From positions 11,046,616-11,110,615 of the forward strand of contig NC_068338.1 of the NCBI RefSeq assembly GCF_014633365.1: 64,000 nucleotides of DNA, written 5' to 3'. Made by a program: the position numbers and the translations under genes. Within the stretch, counting starts at the first letter, position 1. Each line of letters starts with the position of its first letter. The stretch is from Diospyros lotus. Its lineage: Eukaryota; Streptophyta; Magnoliopsida; Ericales; Ebenaceae. The notes under the pieces are model-generated. The model saw only the letters and a list, made by a program, of their open reading frames with translations, was not told the origin of the DNA and did not search any database. Positions 49,485-62,000 of the stretch are shown here, in pieces.

Positions 49485-50001
49485 TAGTATAGTTGAAGAT
49501 ATCGTTGATTGAATCAATTTGTCTCATTTTTATTTAAAGTGATCAACTATGGACTCATGGCTAAAACTCAAATTTTCAAAACTTTCAAAAATCAGAATTT
49601 GAACTTTGTTGAGTGTTTTTAATGTATCAAAATGTCGTCATTCTCCTAAATTTAGAATCGTCATCATCAAAATTGTACACTTGAATATATCATTTATTGA
49701 ATCAAAGTAGTCTTATTTTTATTTAAAGTGTTCAACTATGGACTCATCGCTAAAACTCAATTCTTCAAAACTTTCGAAAATTAGAATTCCTACTTTCTTG
49801 AGTGTTTTTAATGTATGAAAATGTCGTCTTTGTCCTAAATTTTGAATCGTCATCATCAAATTCTTATACTTGAAGATATCGTTTATTGAATGAAAGTTGT
49901 CTCATTTTTATTTAAAGTGATCAACTATGGACTCATGGCTAAAACTCAAATTTTCAAAACTTTCAAAAATCAGAATTTGAATTTTCTTGAGTGTTTTTAA
50001 T
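49485..50001. repeat. Variant 755-bp unit lacking one monomer, truncated by gap
   Basis: Starts as monomer type 1 (GTATAGTTGAAGATATCG ... CAATTTGTCTC) but continues as type 2 (ATTTTTATTTAAAGTGATC ... GAACTTTGTTGAG), so one monomer is missing through an in-register recombination inside TTTGTCTC. Types 3 and 4 follow at about 49672 and 49858, and the sequence stops at the N run. Confidence 0.8.
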
Positions 50002-50101
50002 NNNNNNNNNNNNNNNNNNNNNNNNNNNNNNNNNNNNNNNNNNNNNNNNNNNNNNNNNNNNNNNNNNNNNNNNNNNNNNNNNNNNNNNNNNNNNNNNNNN
50101 N
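50002..50101. other. Assembly gap, exactly 100 N
   Basis: One hundred unresolved bases. The round number is the usual placeholder for a gap of unknown size. It falls exactly between regimes B and C, so their true junction, distance and even adjacency are unknown. Any open frame drawn across it is meaningless. Confidence 0.98.
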
Positions 50102-53100
50102 TTTTGTGTGTCAAAATGTCGTCTTTCACTTAGATTTGTAATCCACATAATCAAATAGTGTACTTCGGGATATCGTTAATTGTAAGAAAGTTGTTTCCTT
50201 CTTGTTTGATGTGTTCTACTACGGATCCATGGCTTAAACTCAATTTTCGAAAACATCCCGAAATTTGAATTTGGACTTTGTTGAGTGTAGTTAGTGTATC
50301 AGAATGTCGTCTTTCACCTAGATTTGGAATCGTCGTAACCTAATCAGTATGCTTTGAGATATCGTTGATTGTAATAAAGTCGTTTCTTTCTAGTTTGAAG
50401 TGTTATACTGTGGATCCATGGCTTAAACACAAGTTTCGAAAAGATCCTGAAATCAGAATTTGGAGTTTCTTGAGTGTATTTAGTGTATCAAAATGTCATC
50501 TTTCACATAGATTTGGAATCGCCAAAAGCAAATTTATATGCTTTGAGATATCATTGATTGTAATGAAGTTGTTTCTTTCTTGTTTAAACGGTTTTACTAT
50601 GGATCCATGGCTTAAACTCAAGTTTCGAAAACATCCCGAAATTAGAATTTGGAGTGATCTTGAGTATATTTTATGTCTCAAAATATCGTCTTTCACATAG
50701 ATTTGGAATCCACATAAGCAAATTAGTCTACTTTGAGATATTGTTGATTGTAATAAAGTTGTTTCATCCATGGCTTAAACTCAAGTTTCGAAAAGATCCC
50801 GAAATCAGAATTTGGAGTTTCTTGATTGTATGCTTTGAGATATCGTTGATTGTAATAAAGTTGTTTCTTTCTTGTTTGAAGTGTTCTACTATGGAGCCAT
50901 GGGTTAAACTCAAGGTTCGAAAACATCCCGAAATCAGAATTTGGAGTTTCTTGAGTGTATTTAGTGTATCAAAATGTAGTAATTCACCTAGACTTGGAAT
51001 CGTCATAAGCAAATTAGTGTACTTCGTGATATCGTGGACTATAACAAAGTTGTTTTCTTTCATTTTTAAGGTGTTCTTCTATGGATCCATGGCTTAAACT
51101 CATGTTTCGACAACATCCCAAAATCAGATTTTAGACTTTGTTGAGTGTATTTAGCGTATCCAAATGTACCTATATTTGGAATCGTCATAAGGAAATTAGT
51201 ATGCTTTGAGATATCATTGATTGTAATAAAGTTGTTTTTTTTCTTGTTTGAAGTGTTCTACTACTGTGGATCCATGGCTTAAACTCAAGTTTCGAAAAGA
51301 TCCTGAAATCAGAATTTGGAGTTTCTTAAGTGTGTCAAAATGTCATCTTTCAACTAGATATCGTGATAACTAAATCAGTATACTTCGAGATACCGTTGAT
51401 TGTAACAAAGTTGTCTCTTTCTTGTTTAAAGTGTTCTATTGTGGACCCATGGCTAAAACTGAAGTTTCAAAATATCCCGAAATCGGAATTTGGACTTTCT
51501 GGACTGTTTTTAGTGTATCAAAAATTGATATCGTTATAAACAAATTAGTATACATCGAGATATCAGTTATTGTAACAAAGTTGTCTCTTTCTTGTTTATA
51601 GCGTTATACTGTGGACCCATGGTTAAAACTCAAGTTTCAAAAACGACCCAAAATAAGAATTTGGACTTTCTTAACCATATTTAGTGTATCAAAATGTCGT
51701 ATTTCACCTAGATTTGGAATCGTGATAAGAAAATTAGTATACATCGAGATATCGTCGATTGTAACAAAGTTGTTTTTTTCTTGTTTAAGGTGTTCTACAA
51801 TGGATCCAAGGCTTAAACTCAAGTCTCGAATACATCTCGTAATTAGAATTTGGACTTTCGGGAGTGTGTTTAGTGTATCAAAATGTCATCTTTCACCAAG
51901 ATTTGGAATCGCCATAAGCAAATTAGTATGCTTTGAGATGTCAGTAATAAAGTTGTTTCTTTCCTGTTTAAAGTGTTTTACTATGGATTCATGGCTTAAA
52001 CTTAAGTTTTGAAAACATCCCGAAATCAGAATTTGGAGGTTCTTGAGTGTATTTAATCTATCAAAATGTCGCCTTTCACCTAGATTTGGAATCGTCATAA
52101 GCAACTTAGTACGCTTTGAGATATCGTTGATTGCAATAAAGTTGTTTTTTCTCGTTTGAAGTGTTCTACGGTGGATCCATGGCTTAAACTAAAGTTTCGA
52201 AAACATCCTGGAATCAGAATTTGGAGTTTCTTGAGTGTATTTAGTGTATCAAAATGTCGTCATTCACCTAGATTTGGAATCGCCAAAAAGCAAATTAGTG
52301 TGCTGTGAGATATCGTTGATTGTAATGAAGTTGTTTCTTTCTAGTTTGAACTGTTCTGCTCTGGATCCATGGCTTAAACACAAGTTTCGAAAACATCCCG
52401 AAATCAGAATTTGGAGGTTCTTGAGTGTATTTAAGGTATTAAAATATCGTCTTTCACCTAGATTTGGAATCGCCATTAGCAACTCAGTATGCTCTGAGAT
52501 ATCGTCATGGCTTAAACTCAAGTTTCGAAAACATCCCGAAATCAGAATTTGGAGTTTCTTGATTGTATCAAAATGTCGTCATTCACCTAGACTTCAAATC
52601 ATCATAAGAAAATTAGTGTACTTCGAGATATAGTTGATTGTAACAAAGTTGTTTCTTTCTTGTTTTAAGTGTTCTACTGTGGATCCATGGCTTGAACTCA
52701 TGTTTTGAAAACATCCCGAAATTAGAATTTGGAGTTTCTTGAGTGCATTTAAGTGTATCAAAATGTGGTCAATCACCTAGACTTGGAATCATCATGAGAA
52801 AATTAGTGTATTTCTAGATATAGTTAATTGTAACAAAGTTGTTTCTTTCTTGTTTCTTAGTGCACTTAAGTGTATTTAATGCTTTGAGATATCGCTGACT
52901 GTAATAAAGTTGTTTCTTTCTTGTTTAAAGAATTTTACTATGGATCCATGGCTTAAACTCAAGTTTCGAAAACATCTCGAAATCAGAATTTGGAGGTTCT
53001 TGAGTGTAATTAATGTATCAAGATATCGTTGATGGTAATAAAGTAGTTTTTTTTCTTGTTTGAAGTGTTCTACTGTAGATATTTTGTGTGTCAAAATGTC

Positions 53101-54593
53101 GTCTTTCACCTAGATTTGGAATCGTCATAAGCAACTCAGTATGCTCTGAGATATCGTTGATTGGAACAAAGTTGTTTCTTCTTGTTTGAAGTGTTCTACT
53201 ACGGATCCATGGATTAAACTCAATTTTTGAAAACATCCCGAAATTTGAATTTGGACTTTGTTGAGTGTAGTTAGTGTATCAGAATGTCGTCTTTCACCTA
53301 GATTTGGAATCGTCATAAGCAACTTAGTATGCTTTGAGATATCGTTGATTGTAATAAAGTAGTTTTTTCTTGTTTGAAGTGTTCTACTGTGGATATTTTG
53401 TGTGTCAAAATGTCGTCTTTCACCTAGATTTGTAATCCACATAATGAAATTAGTGTACTTCGGGATATCGTTAATTGTAAGAAAGTTGTTTCCTTCTTGT
53501 TTGAAGTGTTCTACTACGGATCCATGGCTTAAACTCAATTTTCGAAAACATCCCGAAATTTGAATTTGGACTTTGCCGAGCGTAGTTAGTGTATCAGAAT
53601 GTCGTCTTTCACCTAGATTTGGAATCGTCGTAACCTAATCAGTATGCTTTGAGATATCGTTGATTGTAATAAAGTCGTTTCTTTCTAGTTTGAAGTGTTA
53701 TACTGTGGATCCATGGCTTAAACACAAGTTTCGAAAAGATCCTGAAATCAGAATTTGGAGTTTCTTGAGTGTATTTAGTGTATCAAAATGTCATCTTTCA
53801 CATAGATTTGGAATCGCCAAAAGCAAATTTATATGCTTTGAGATATCATTGATTGTAATGAAGTTGTTTCGTTCTTGTTTAAACGGTTTTACTATGGATT
53901 CATGGCTTAAACTTAAGTTTCGAAAAACATCCCAAAATCAGAATTTGGAGGTTCCTGAGTGTATTTAATGTATCAGAATGTTGTCTTTCGCCTAGATTTG
54001 GAATCGTGATAAGCAACTTAGTAAGCTTTGAGATATCGTTGATTGTAATAAAGTTATTTCTTTCTTGTTTGAAGTGTTCTACTGTGAATCCATGGCTTAA
54101 ACTCAAGTTTCGAAAACATCCCGAAACCAGAATTTGGAGTTTCTTGAGTGTATCAAAATATGATGTTTCACGTAGATTTGGAATCGCCAAAAGCAAATTA
54201 GTATGCTGTGAGATATCGTTGATTGTAATGCAGTTGTTTCTTTCTTGTTTAAACTGTTTTACTATGGATTCATGGCTTAAACTCATGTTTCGAAAACATC
54301 CCGACATCAGAAATTGGAGGTTCTTGAGTGTATTTTAATGTATCAAAATGTCGTCTTTCACCTAGACTTGGAATCATCATAAGAAAATTAGTGTATTTCT
54401 AGATATAGTTAATTGTAACAAAGTTGTTTCTTTCTTGTTTAAAGAATTTTACTATGGATCCATGGCTTAAACTCAAGTTTCGAAAACATCTCGAAATCAG
54501 AATTTGGAGGTTCTTGAGTGTAATTAATGTATCAAGATATCGTTGATGGTAATAAAGTAGTTTTTTCTTGTTTGAAGCGTTCTACTGTAGATA
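50102..54593. repeat. Regime C ~4.49-kb higher-order repeat, copy 1
   Basis: 4492 bp from the first base after the gap to the next occurrence of TTTTGTGTGTCAAAATGTCG with CACTTAGATTTG. Differs from copy 2 by single-base changes and a few tiny indels: one base missing near 50155, one extra near 50656, and an extra three bases near 51262 (CTACTACTG versus CTACTG). It carries the 60-bp deletion at 50828. The phase is chosen at the gap edge and is arbitrary. Confidence 0.9.
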
Positions 54594-57500
54594 TTTTGTG
54601 TGTCAAAATGTCGTCTTTCACTTAGATTTGTAATCCACATAATCAAATTAGTGTACTTCGGGATATCGTTAATTGTAAGAAAGTTGTTTCCTTCTTGTTT
54701 GATGTGTTCTACTACGGATCCATGGCTTAAACTCAATTTTCGAAAACATCCCGAAATTTGAATTTGGACTTTGTTGAGTGTAGTTAGTGTATCAGAATGT
54801 CGTCTTTCACCTAGATTTGGAATCGTCGTAACCTAATCAGTATGCTTTGAGATATCGTTGATTGTAATAAAGTCGTTTCTTTCTAGTTTGAAGTGTTATA
54901 CTGTGGATCCATGGCTTAAACACAAGTTTCGAAAAGATCCTGAAATCAGAATTTGGAGTTTCTTGAGTGTATTTAGTGTATCAAAATGTCATCTTTCACA
55001 TAGATTTGGAATCGCCAAAAGCAAATTTATATGCTTTGAGATATCATTGATTGTAATGAAGTTGTTTCTTTCTTGTTTAAACGGTTTTACTATGGATCCA
55101 TGGCTTAAACTCAAGTTTCGAAAACATCCCGAAATTAGAATTTGGAGTGTCTTGAGTATATTTTATGTCTCAAAATATCGTCTTTCACATAGATTTGGAA
55201 TCCACATAAGCAAATTAGTCTACTTTGAGATATTGTTGATTGTAATAAAGTTGTTTCATCCATGGCTTAAACTCAAGTTTCGAAAAGATCCCGAAATCAG
55301 AATTTGGAGTTTCTTGATTGTATGCTTTGAGATATCGTTGATTGTAATAAAGTTGTTTCTTTCTTGTTTGAAGTGTTCTACTATGGAGCCATGGGTTAAA
55401 CTCAAGGTTCGAAAACATCCCGAAATCAGAATTTGGAGTTTCTTGAGTGTATTTAGTGTATCAAAATGTAGTAATTCACCTAGACTTGGAATCGTCATAA
55501 GCAAATTAGTGTACTTCGTGATATCGTGGACTATAACAAAGTTGTTTTCTTTCATTTTTAAGGTGTTCTTCTATGGATCCATGGCTTAAACTCATGTTTC
55601 GACAACATCCCAAAATCAGATTTTAGACTTTGTTGAGTGTATTTAGCGTATCCAAATGTACCTATATTTGGAATCGTCATAAGGAAATTAGTATGCTTTG
55701 AGATATCATTGATTGTAATAAACTTGTTTTTTTTCTTGTTTGAAGTGTTCTACTGTGGATCCATGGCTTAAACTCAAGTTTCGAAAAGATCCTGAAATCA
55801 GAATTTGGAGTTTCTTAAGTGTGTCAAAATGTCATCTTTCAACTAGATATCGTGATAACTAAATCAGTATACTTCGAGATACCGTTGATTGTAACAAAGT
55901 TGTCTCTTTCTTGTTTAAAGTGTTCTATTGTGGACCCATGGCTAAAACTGAAGTTTCAAAATATCCCGAAATCGGAATTTGGACTTTCTGGACTGTTTTT
56001 AGTGTATCAAAAATTGATATCGTTATAAACAAATTAGTATACATCGAGATATCAGTTATTGTAACAAAGTTGTCTCTTTCTTGTTTATAGCGTTATACTG
56101 TGGACCCATGGTTAAAACTCAAGTTTCAAAAACGACCCAAAATAAGAATTTGGACTTTCTTAACCATATTTAGTGTATCAAAATGTCGTATTTCACCTAG
56201 ATTTGGAATCGTGATAAGAAAATTAGTATACATCGAGATATCGTCGATTGTAACAAAGTTGTTTTTTTCTTGTTTAAGGTGTTCTACAATGGATCCAAGG
56301 CTTAAACTCAAGTCTCGAATACATCTCGTAATTAGAATTTGGACTTTCGGGAGTGTGTTTAGTGTATCAAAATGTCATCTTTCACCAAGATTTGGAATCG
56401 CCATAAGCAAATTAGTATGCTTTGAGATGTCAGTAATAAAGTTGTTTCTTTCCTGTTTAAAGTGTTTTACTATGGATTCATGGCTTAAACTTAAGTTTTG
56501 AAAACATCCCGAAATCAGAATTTGGAGGTTCTTGAGTGTATTTAATCTATCAAAATGTCGCCTTTCACCTAGATTTGGAATCGTCATAAGCAACTTAGTA
56601 CGCTTTGAGATATCGTTGATTGCAATAAAGTTGTTTTTTCTCGTTTGAAGTGTTCTACGGTGGATCCATGGCTTGAACTAAAGTTTCGAAAACATCCTGG
56701 AATCAGAATTTGGAGTTTCTTGAGTGTATTTAGTGTATCAAAATGTCGTCATTCACCTAGATTTGGAATCGCCAAAAAGCAAATTAGTGTGCTGTGAGAT
56801 ATCGTTGATTGTAATGAAGTTGTTTCTTTCTAGTTTGAAGTGTTCTGCTCTGGATCCATGGCTTAAACACAAGTTTCGAAAACATCCCGAAATCAGAATT
56901 TGGAGGTTCTTGAGTGTATTTAAGGTATTAAAATATCGTCTTTCACCTAGATTTGGAATCGCCATTAGCAACTCAGTATGCTCTGAGATATCGTCATGGC
57001 TTAAACTCAAGTTTCGAAAACATCCCGAAATCAGAATTTGGAGTTTCTTGATTGTATCAAAATGTCGTCATTCACCTAGACTTCAAATCATCATAAGAAA
57101 ATTAGTGTACTTCGAGATATAGTTGATTGTAACAAAGTTGTTTCTTTCTTGTTTTAAGTGTTCTACTGTGGATCCATGGCTTGAACTCATGTTTTGAAAA
57201 CATCCCGAAATTAGAATTTGGAGTTTCTTGAGTGCATTTAAGTGTATCAAAATGTGGTCAATCACCTAGACTTGGAATCATCATGAGAAAATTAGTGTAT
57301 TTCTAGATATAGTTAATTGTAACAAAGTTGTTTCTTTCTTGTTTCTTAGTGCACTTAAGTGTATTTAATGCTTTGAGATATCGCTGACTGTAATAAAGTT
57401 GTTTCTTTCTTGTTTAAAGAATTTTACTATGGATCCATGGCTTAAACTCAAGTTTCGAAAACATCTCGAAATCAGAATTTGGAGGTTCTTGAGTGTAATT

Positions 57501-59082
57501 AATGTATCAAGATATCGTTGATGGTAATAAAGTAGTTTTTTTTCTTGTTTGAAGTGTTCTACTGTAGATATTTTGTGTGTCAAAATGTCGTCTTTCACCT
57601 AGATTTGGAATCGTCATAAGCAACTCAGTATGCTCTGAGATATCGTTGATTGTAACAAAGTTGTTTCTTCTTGTTTGAAGTGTTCTACTACGGATCCATG
57701 GATTAAACTCAATTTTTGAAAACATCCCGAAATTTGAATTTGGACTTTGTTGAGTGTAGTTAGTGTATCAGAATGTCGTCTTTCACCTAGATTTGGAATC
57801 GTCATAAGCAACTTAGTATGCTTTGAGATATCGTTGATTGTAATAAAGTAGTTTTTTCTTGTTTGAAGTGTTCTACTGTGGATATTTTGTGTGTCAAAAT
57901 GTCGTCTTTCACCTAGATTTGTAATCCACATAATGAAATTAGTGTACTTCGGGATATCGTTAATTGTAAGAAAGTTGTTTCCTTCTTGTTTGAAGTGTTC
58001 TACTACGGATCCATGGCTTAAACTCAATTTTCGAAAACATCCCGAAATTTGAATTTGGACTTTGCCGAGCGTAGTTAGTGTATCAGAATGTCGTCTTTCA
58101 CCTAGATTTGGAATCGTCGTAACCTAATCAGTATGCTTTGAGATATCGTTGATTGTAATAAAGTCGTTTCTTTCTAGTTTGAAGTGTTATACTGTGGATC
58201 CATGGCTTAAACACAAGTTTCGAAAAGATCCTGAAATCAGAATTTGGAGTTTCTTGAGTGTATTTAGTGTATCAAAATGTCATCTTTCACATAGATTTGG
58301 AATCGCCAAAAGCAAATTTATATGCTTTGAGATATCATTGATTGTAATGAAGTTGTTTCGTTCTTGTTTAAACGGTTTTACTATGGATTCATGGCTTAAA
58401 CTTAAGTTTCGAAAAACATCCCAAAATCAGAATTTGGAGGTTCCTGAGTGTATTTAATGTATCAGAATGTTGTCTTTCGCCTAGATTTGGAATCGTGATA
58501 AGCAACTTAGTAAGCTTTGAGATATCGTTGATTGTAATAAAGTTATTTCTTTCTTGTTTGAAGTGTTCTACTGTGAATCCATGGCTTAAACTCAAGTTTC
58601 GAAAACATCCCGAAACCAGAATTTGGAGTTTCTTGAGTGTATCAAAATATGATGTTTCACGTAGATTTGGAATCGCCAAAAGCAAATTAGTATGCTGTGA
58701 GATATCGTTGATTGTAATGCAGTTGTTTCTTTCTTGTTTAAACTGTTTTACTATGGATTCGTGGCTTAAACTCATGTTTCGAAAACATCCCGACATCAGA
58801 AATTGGAGGTTCTTGAGTGTATTTTAATGTATCAAAATGTCGTCTTTCACCTAGACTTGGAATCATCATAAGAAAATTAGTGTATTTCTAGATATAGTTA
58901 ATTGTAACAAAGTTGTTTCTTTCTTGTTTAAAGAATTTTACTATGGATCCATGGCTTAAACTCAAGTTTCGAAAACATCTCGAAATCAGAATTTGGAGGT
59001 TCTTGAGTGTAATTAATGTATCAAGATATCGTTGATGGTAATAAAGTAGTTTTTTCTTGTTTGAAGCGTTCTACTGTAGATA
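54594..59082. repeat. Regime C ~4.49-kb higher-order repeat, copy 2
   Basis: 4489 bp. Landmarks against copy 3 keep a constant offset of 4489 (54858 with 59347) until the 60-bp difference near 55320, after which the offset is 4549 (55819 with 60368, 58149 with 62698). It shares the 60-bp deletion with copy 1. Only isolated substitutions otherwise separate copies 2 and 3 by eye. Confidence 0.92.
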
Positions 59083-62000
59083 TTTTGTGTGTCAAAATGT
59101 CGTCTTTCACTTAGATTTGTAATCCACATAATCAAATTAGTGTACTTCGGGATATCGTTAATTGTAAGAAAGTTGTTTCCTTCTTGTTTGATGTGTTCTA
59201 CTACGGATCCATGGCTTAAACTCAATTTTCGAAAACATCCCGAAATTTGAATTTGGACTTTGTTGAGTGTAGTTAGTGTATCAGAATGTCGTCTTTCACC
59301 TAGATTTGGAATCGTCGTAACCTAATCAGTATGCTTTGAGATATCGTTGATTGTAATAAAGTCGTTTCTTTCTAGTTTGAAGTGTTATACTGTGGATCCA
59401 TGGCTTAAACACAAGTTTCGAAAAGATCCTGAAATCAGAATTTGGAGTTTCTTGAGTGTATTTAGTGTATCAAAATGTCATCTTTCACATAGATTTGGAA
59501 TCGCCAAAAGCAAATTTATATGCTTTGAGATATCATTGATTGTAATGAAGTTGTTTCTTTCTTGTTTAAACGGTTTTACTATGGATCCATGGCTTAAACT
59601 CAAGTTTCGAAAACATCCCGAAATTAGAATTTGGAGTATCTTGAGTATATTTTATGTCTCAAAATATCGTCTTTCACATAGATTTGGAATCCACATAAGC
59701 AAATTAGTCTACTTTGAGATATTGTTGATTGTAATAAAGTTGTTTCATCCATGGCTTAAACTCAAGTTTCGAAAAGATCCCGAAATCAGAATTTGGAGTT
59801 TCTTGATTGTATTTAGTCTATTAAAATGTCATCTTTCACCTAGATTTGGAATCGCCAAAAGCAAATTAGTATGCTTTGAGATATCGTTGATTGTAATAAA
59901 GTTGTTTCTTTCTTGTTTGAAGTGTTCTACTATGGAGCCATGGGTTAAACTCAAGGTTCGAAAACATCCCGAAATCAGAATTTGGAGTTTCTTGAGTGTA
60001 TTTAGTGTATCAAAATGTAGTAATTCACCTAGACTTGGAATCGTCATAAGCAAATTAGTGTACTTCGTGATATCGTGGACTATAACAAAGTTGTTTTCTT
60101 TCATTTTTAAGGTGTTCTTCTATGGATCCATGGCTTAAACTCATGTTTCGACAACATCCCAAAATCAGATTTTAGACTTTGTTGAGTGTATTTAGCGTAT
60201 CCAAATGTACCTATATTTGGAATCGTCATAAGGAAATTAGTATGCTTTGAGATATCATTGATTGTAATAAAGTTGTTTTTTTTCTTGTTTGAAGTGTTCT
60301 ACTGTGGATCCATGGCTTAAACTCAAGTTTCGAAAAGATCCTGAAATCAGAATTTGGAGTTTCTTAAGTGTGTCAAAATGTCATCTTTCAACTAGATATC
60401 GTGATAACTAAATCAGTATACTTCGAGATACCGTTGATTGTAACAAAGTTGTCTCTTTCTTGTTTAAAGTGTTCTATTGTGGACCCATGGCTAAAACTGA
60501 AGTTTCAAAATATCCCGAAATCGGAATTTGGACTTTCTGGACTGTTTTTAGTGTATCAAAAATTGATATCGTTATAAACAAATTAGTATACATCGAGATA
60601 TCAGTTATTGTAACAAAGTTGTCTCTTTCTTGTTTATAGCGTTATACTGTGGACCCATGGTTAAAACTCAAGTTTCAAAAACAACCCAAAATAAGAATTT
60701 GGACTTTCTTAACCATATTTAGTGTATCAAAATGTCGTATTTCACCTAGATTTGGAATCGTGATAAGAAAATTAGTATACATCGAGATATCGTCGATTGT
60801 AACAAAGTTGTTTTTTTCTTGTTTAAGGTGTTCTACAATGGATCCAAGGCTTAAACTCAAGTCTCGAATACATCTCGTAATTAGAATTTGGACTTTCGGG
60901 AGTGTGTTTAGTGTATCAAAATGTCATCTTTCACCAAGATTTGGAATCGCCATAAGCAAATTAGTATGCTTTGAGATGTCAGTAATAAAGTTGTTTCTTT
61001 CCTGTTTAAAGTGTTTTACTATGGATTCATGGCTTGAACTTAAGTTTTGAAAACATCCCGAAATCAGAATTTGGAGGTTCTTGAGTGTATTTAATCTATC
61101 AAAATGTCGCCTTTCACCTAGATTTGGAATCGTCATAAGCAACTTAGTACGCTTTGAGATATCGTTGATTGCAATAAAGTTGTTTTTTCTCGTTTGAAGT
61201 GTTCTACGGTGGATCCATGGCTTGAACTAAAGTTTCGAAAACATCCTGGAATCAGAATTTGGAGTTTCTTGAGTGTATTTAGTGTATCAAAATGTCGTCA
61301 TTCACCTAGATTTGGAATCGCCAAAAAGCAAATTAGTGTGCTGTGAGATATCGTTGATTGTAATGAAGTTGTTTCTTTCTAGTTTGAAGTGTTCTGCTCT
61401 GGATCCATGGCTTAAACACAAGTTTCGAAAACATCCCGAAATCAGAATTTGGAGGTTCTTGAGTGTATTTAAGGTATTAAAATATCGTCTTTCACCTAGA
61501 TTTGGAATCGCCATTAGCAACTCAGTATGCTCTGAGATATCGTCATGGCTTAAACTCAAGTTTCGAAAACATCCCGAAATCAGAATTTGGAGTTTCTTGA
61601 TTGTATCAAAATGTCGTCATTCACCTAGACTTCAAATCATCATAAGAAAATTAGTGTACTTCGAGATATAGTTGATTGTAACAAAGTTGTTTCTTTCTTG
61701 TTTTAAGTGTTCTACTGTGGATCCATGGCTTGAACTCATGTTTTGAAAACATCCCGAAATTAGAATTTGGAGTTTCTTGAGTGCATTTAAGTGTATCAAA
61801 ATGTGGTCAATCACCTAGGCTTGGAATCATCATGAGAAAATTAGTGTATTTCTAGATATAGTTAATTGTAACAAAGTTGTTTCTTTCTTGTTTCTTAGTG
61901 CACTTAAGTGTATTTAATGCTTTGAGATATCGCTGACTGTAATAAAGTTGTTTCTTTCTTGTTTAAAGAATTTTACTATGGATCCATGGCTTAAACTCAA

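Larger units (their letters stand above)
44011..50001. repeat. Satellite regime B: diverged ~189-bp monomers
   Basis: From AAATTAGTATAGTTGAAG (44009-44026) on, every monomer carries GGACTCATGG instead of GGACCCATGG, TTTAAAGTGATCAAC in many copies, and GTGTTTTTAATG instead of GTGTATTTAATG. About 32 monomers, same orientation as regime A. The first nine (44011-45710) are irregular in order; the rest form the 755-bp higher-order repeat. Open frames are shorter and rarer than in regime A, so the coding potential seen in A is not conserved. The right end is cut by the assembly gap. Confidence 0.95.
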
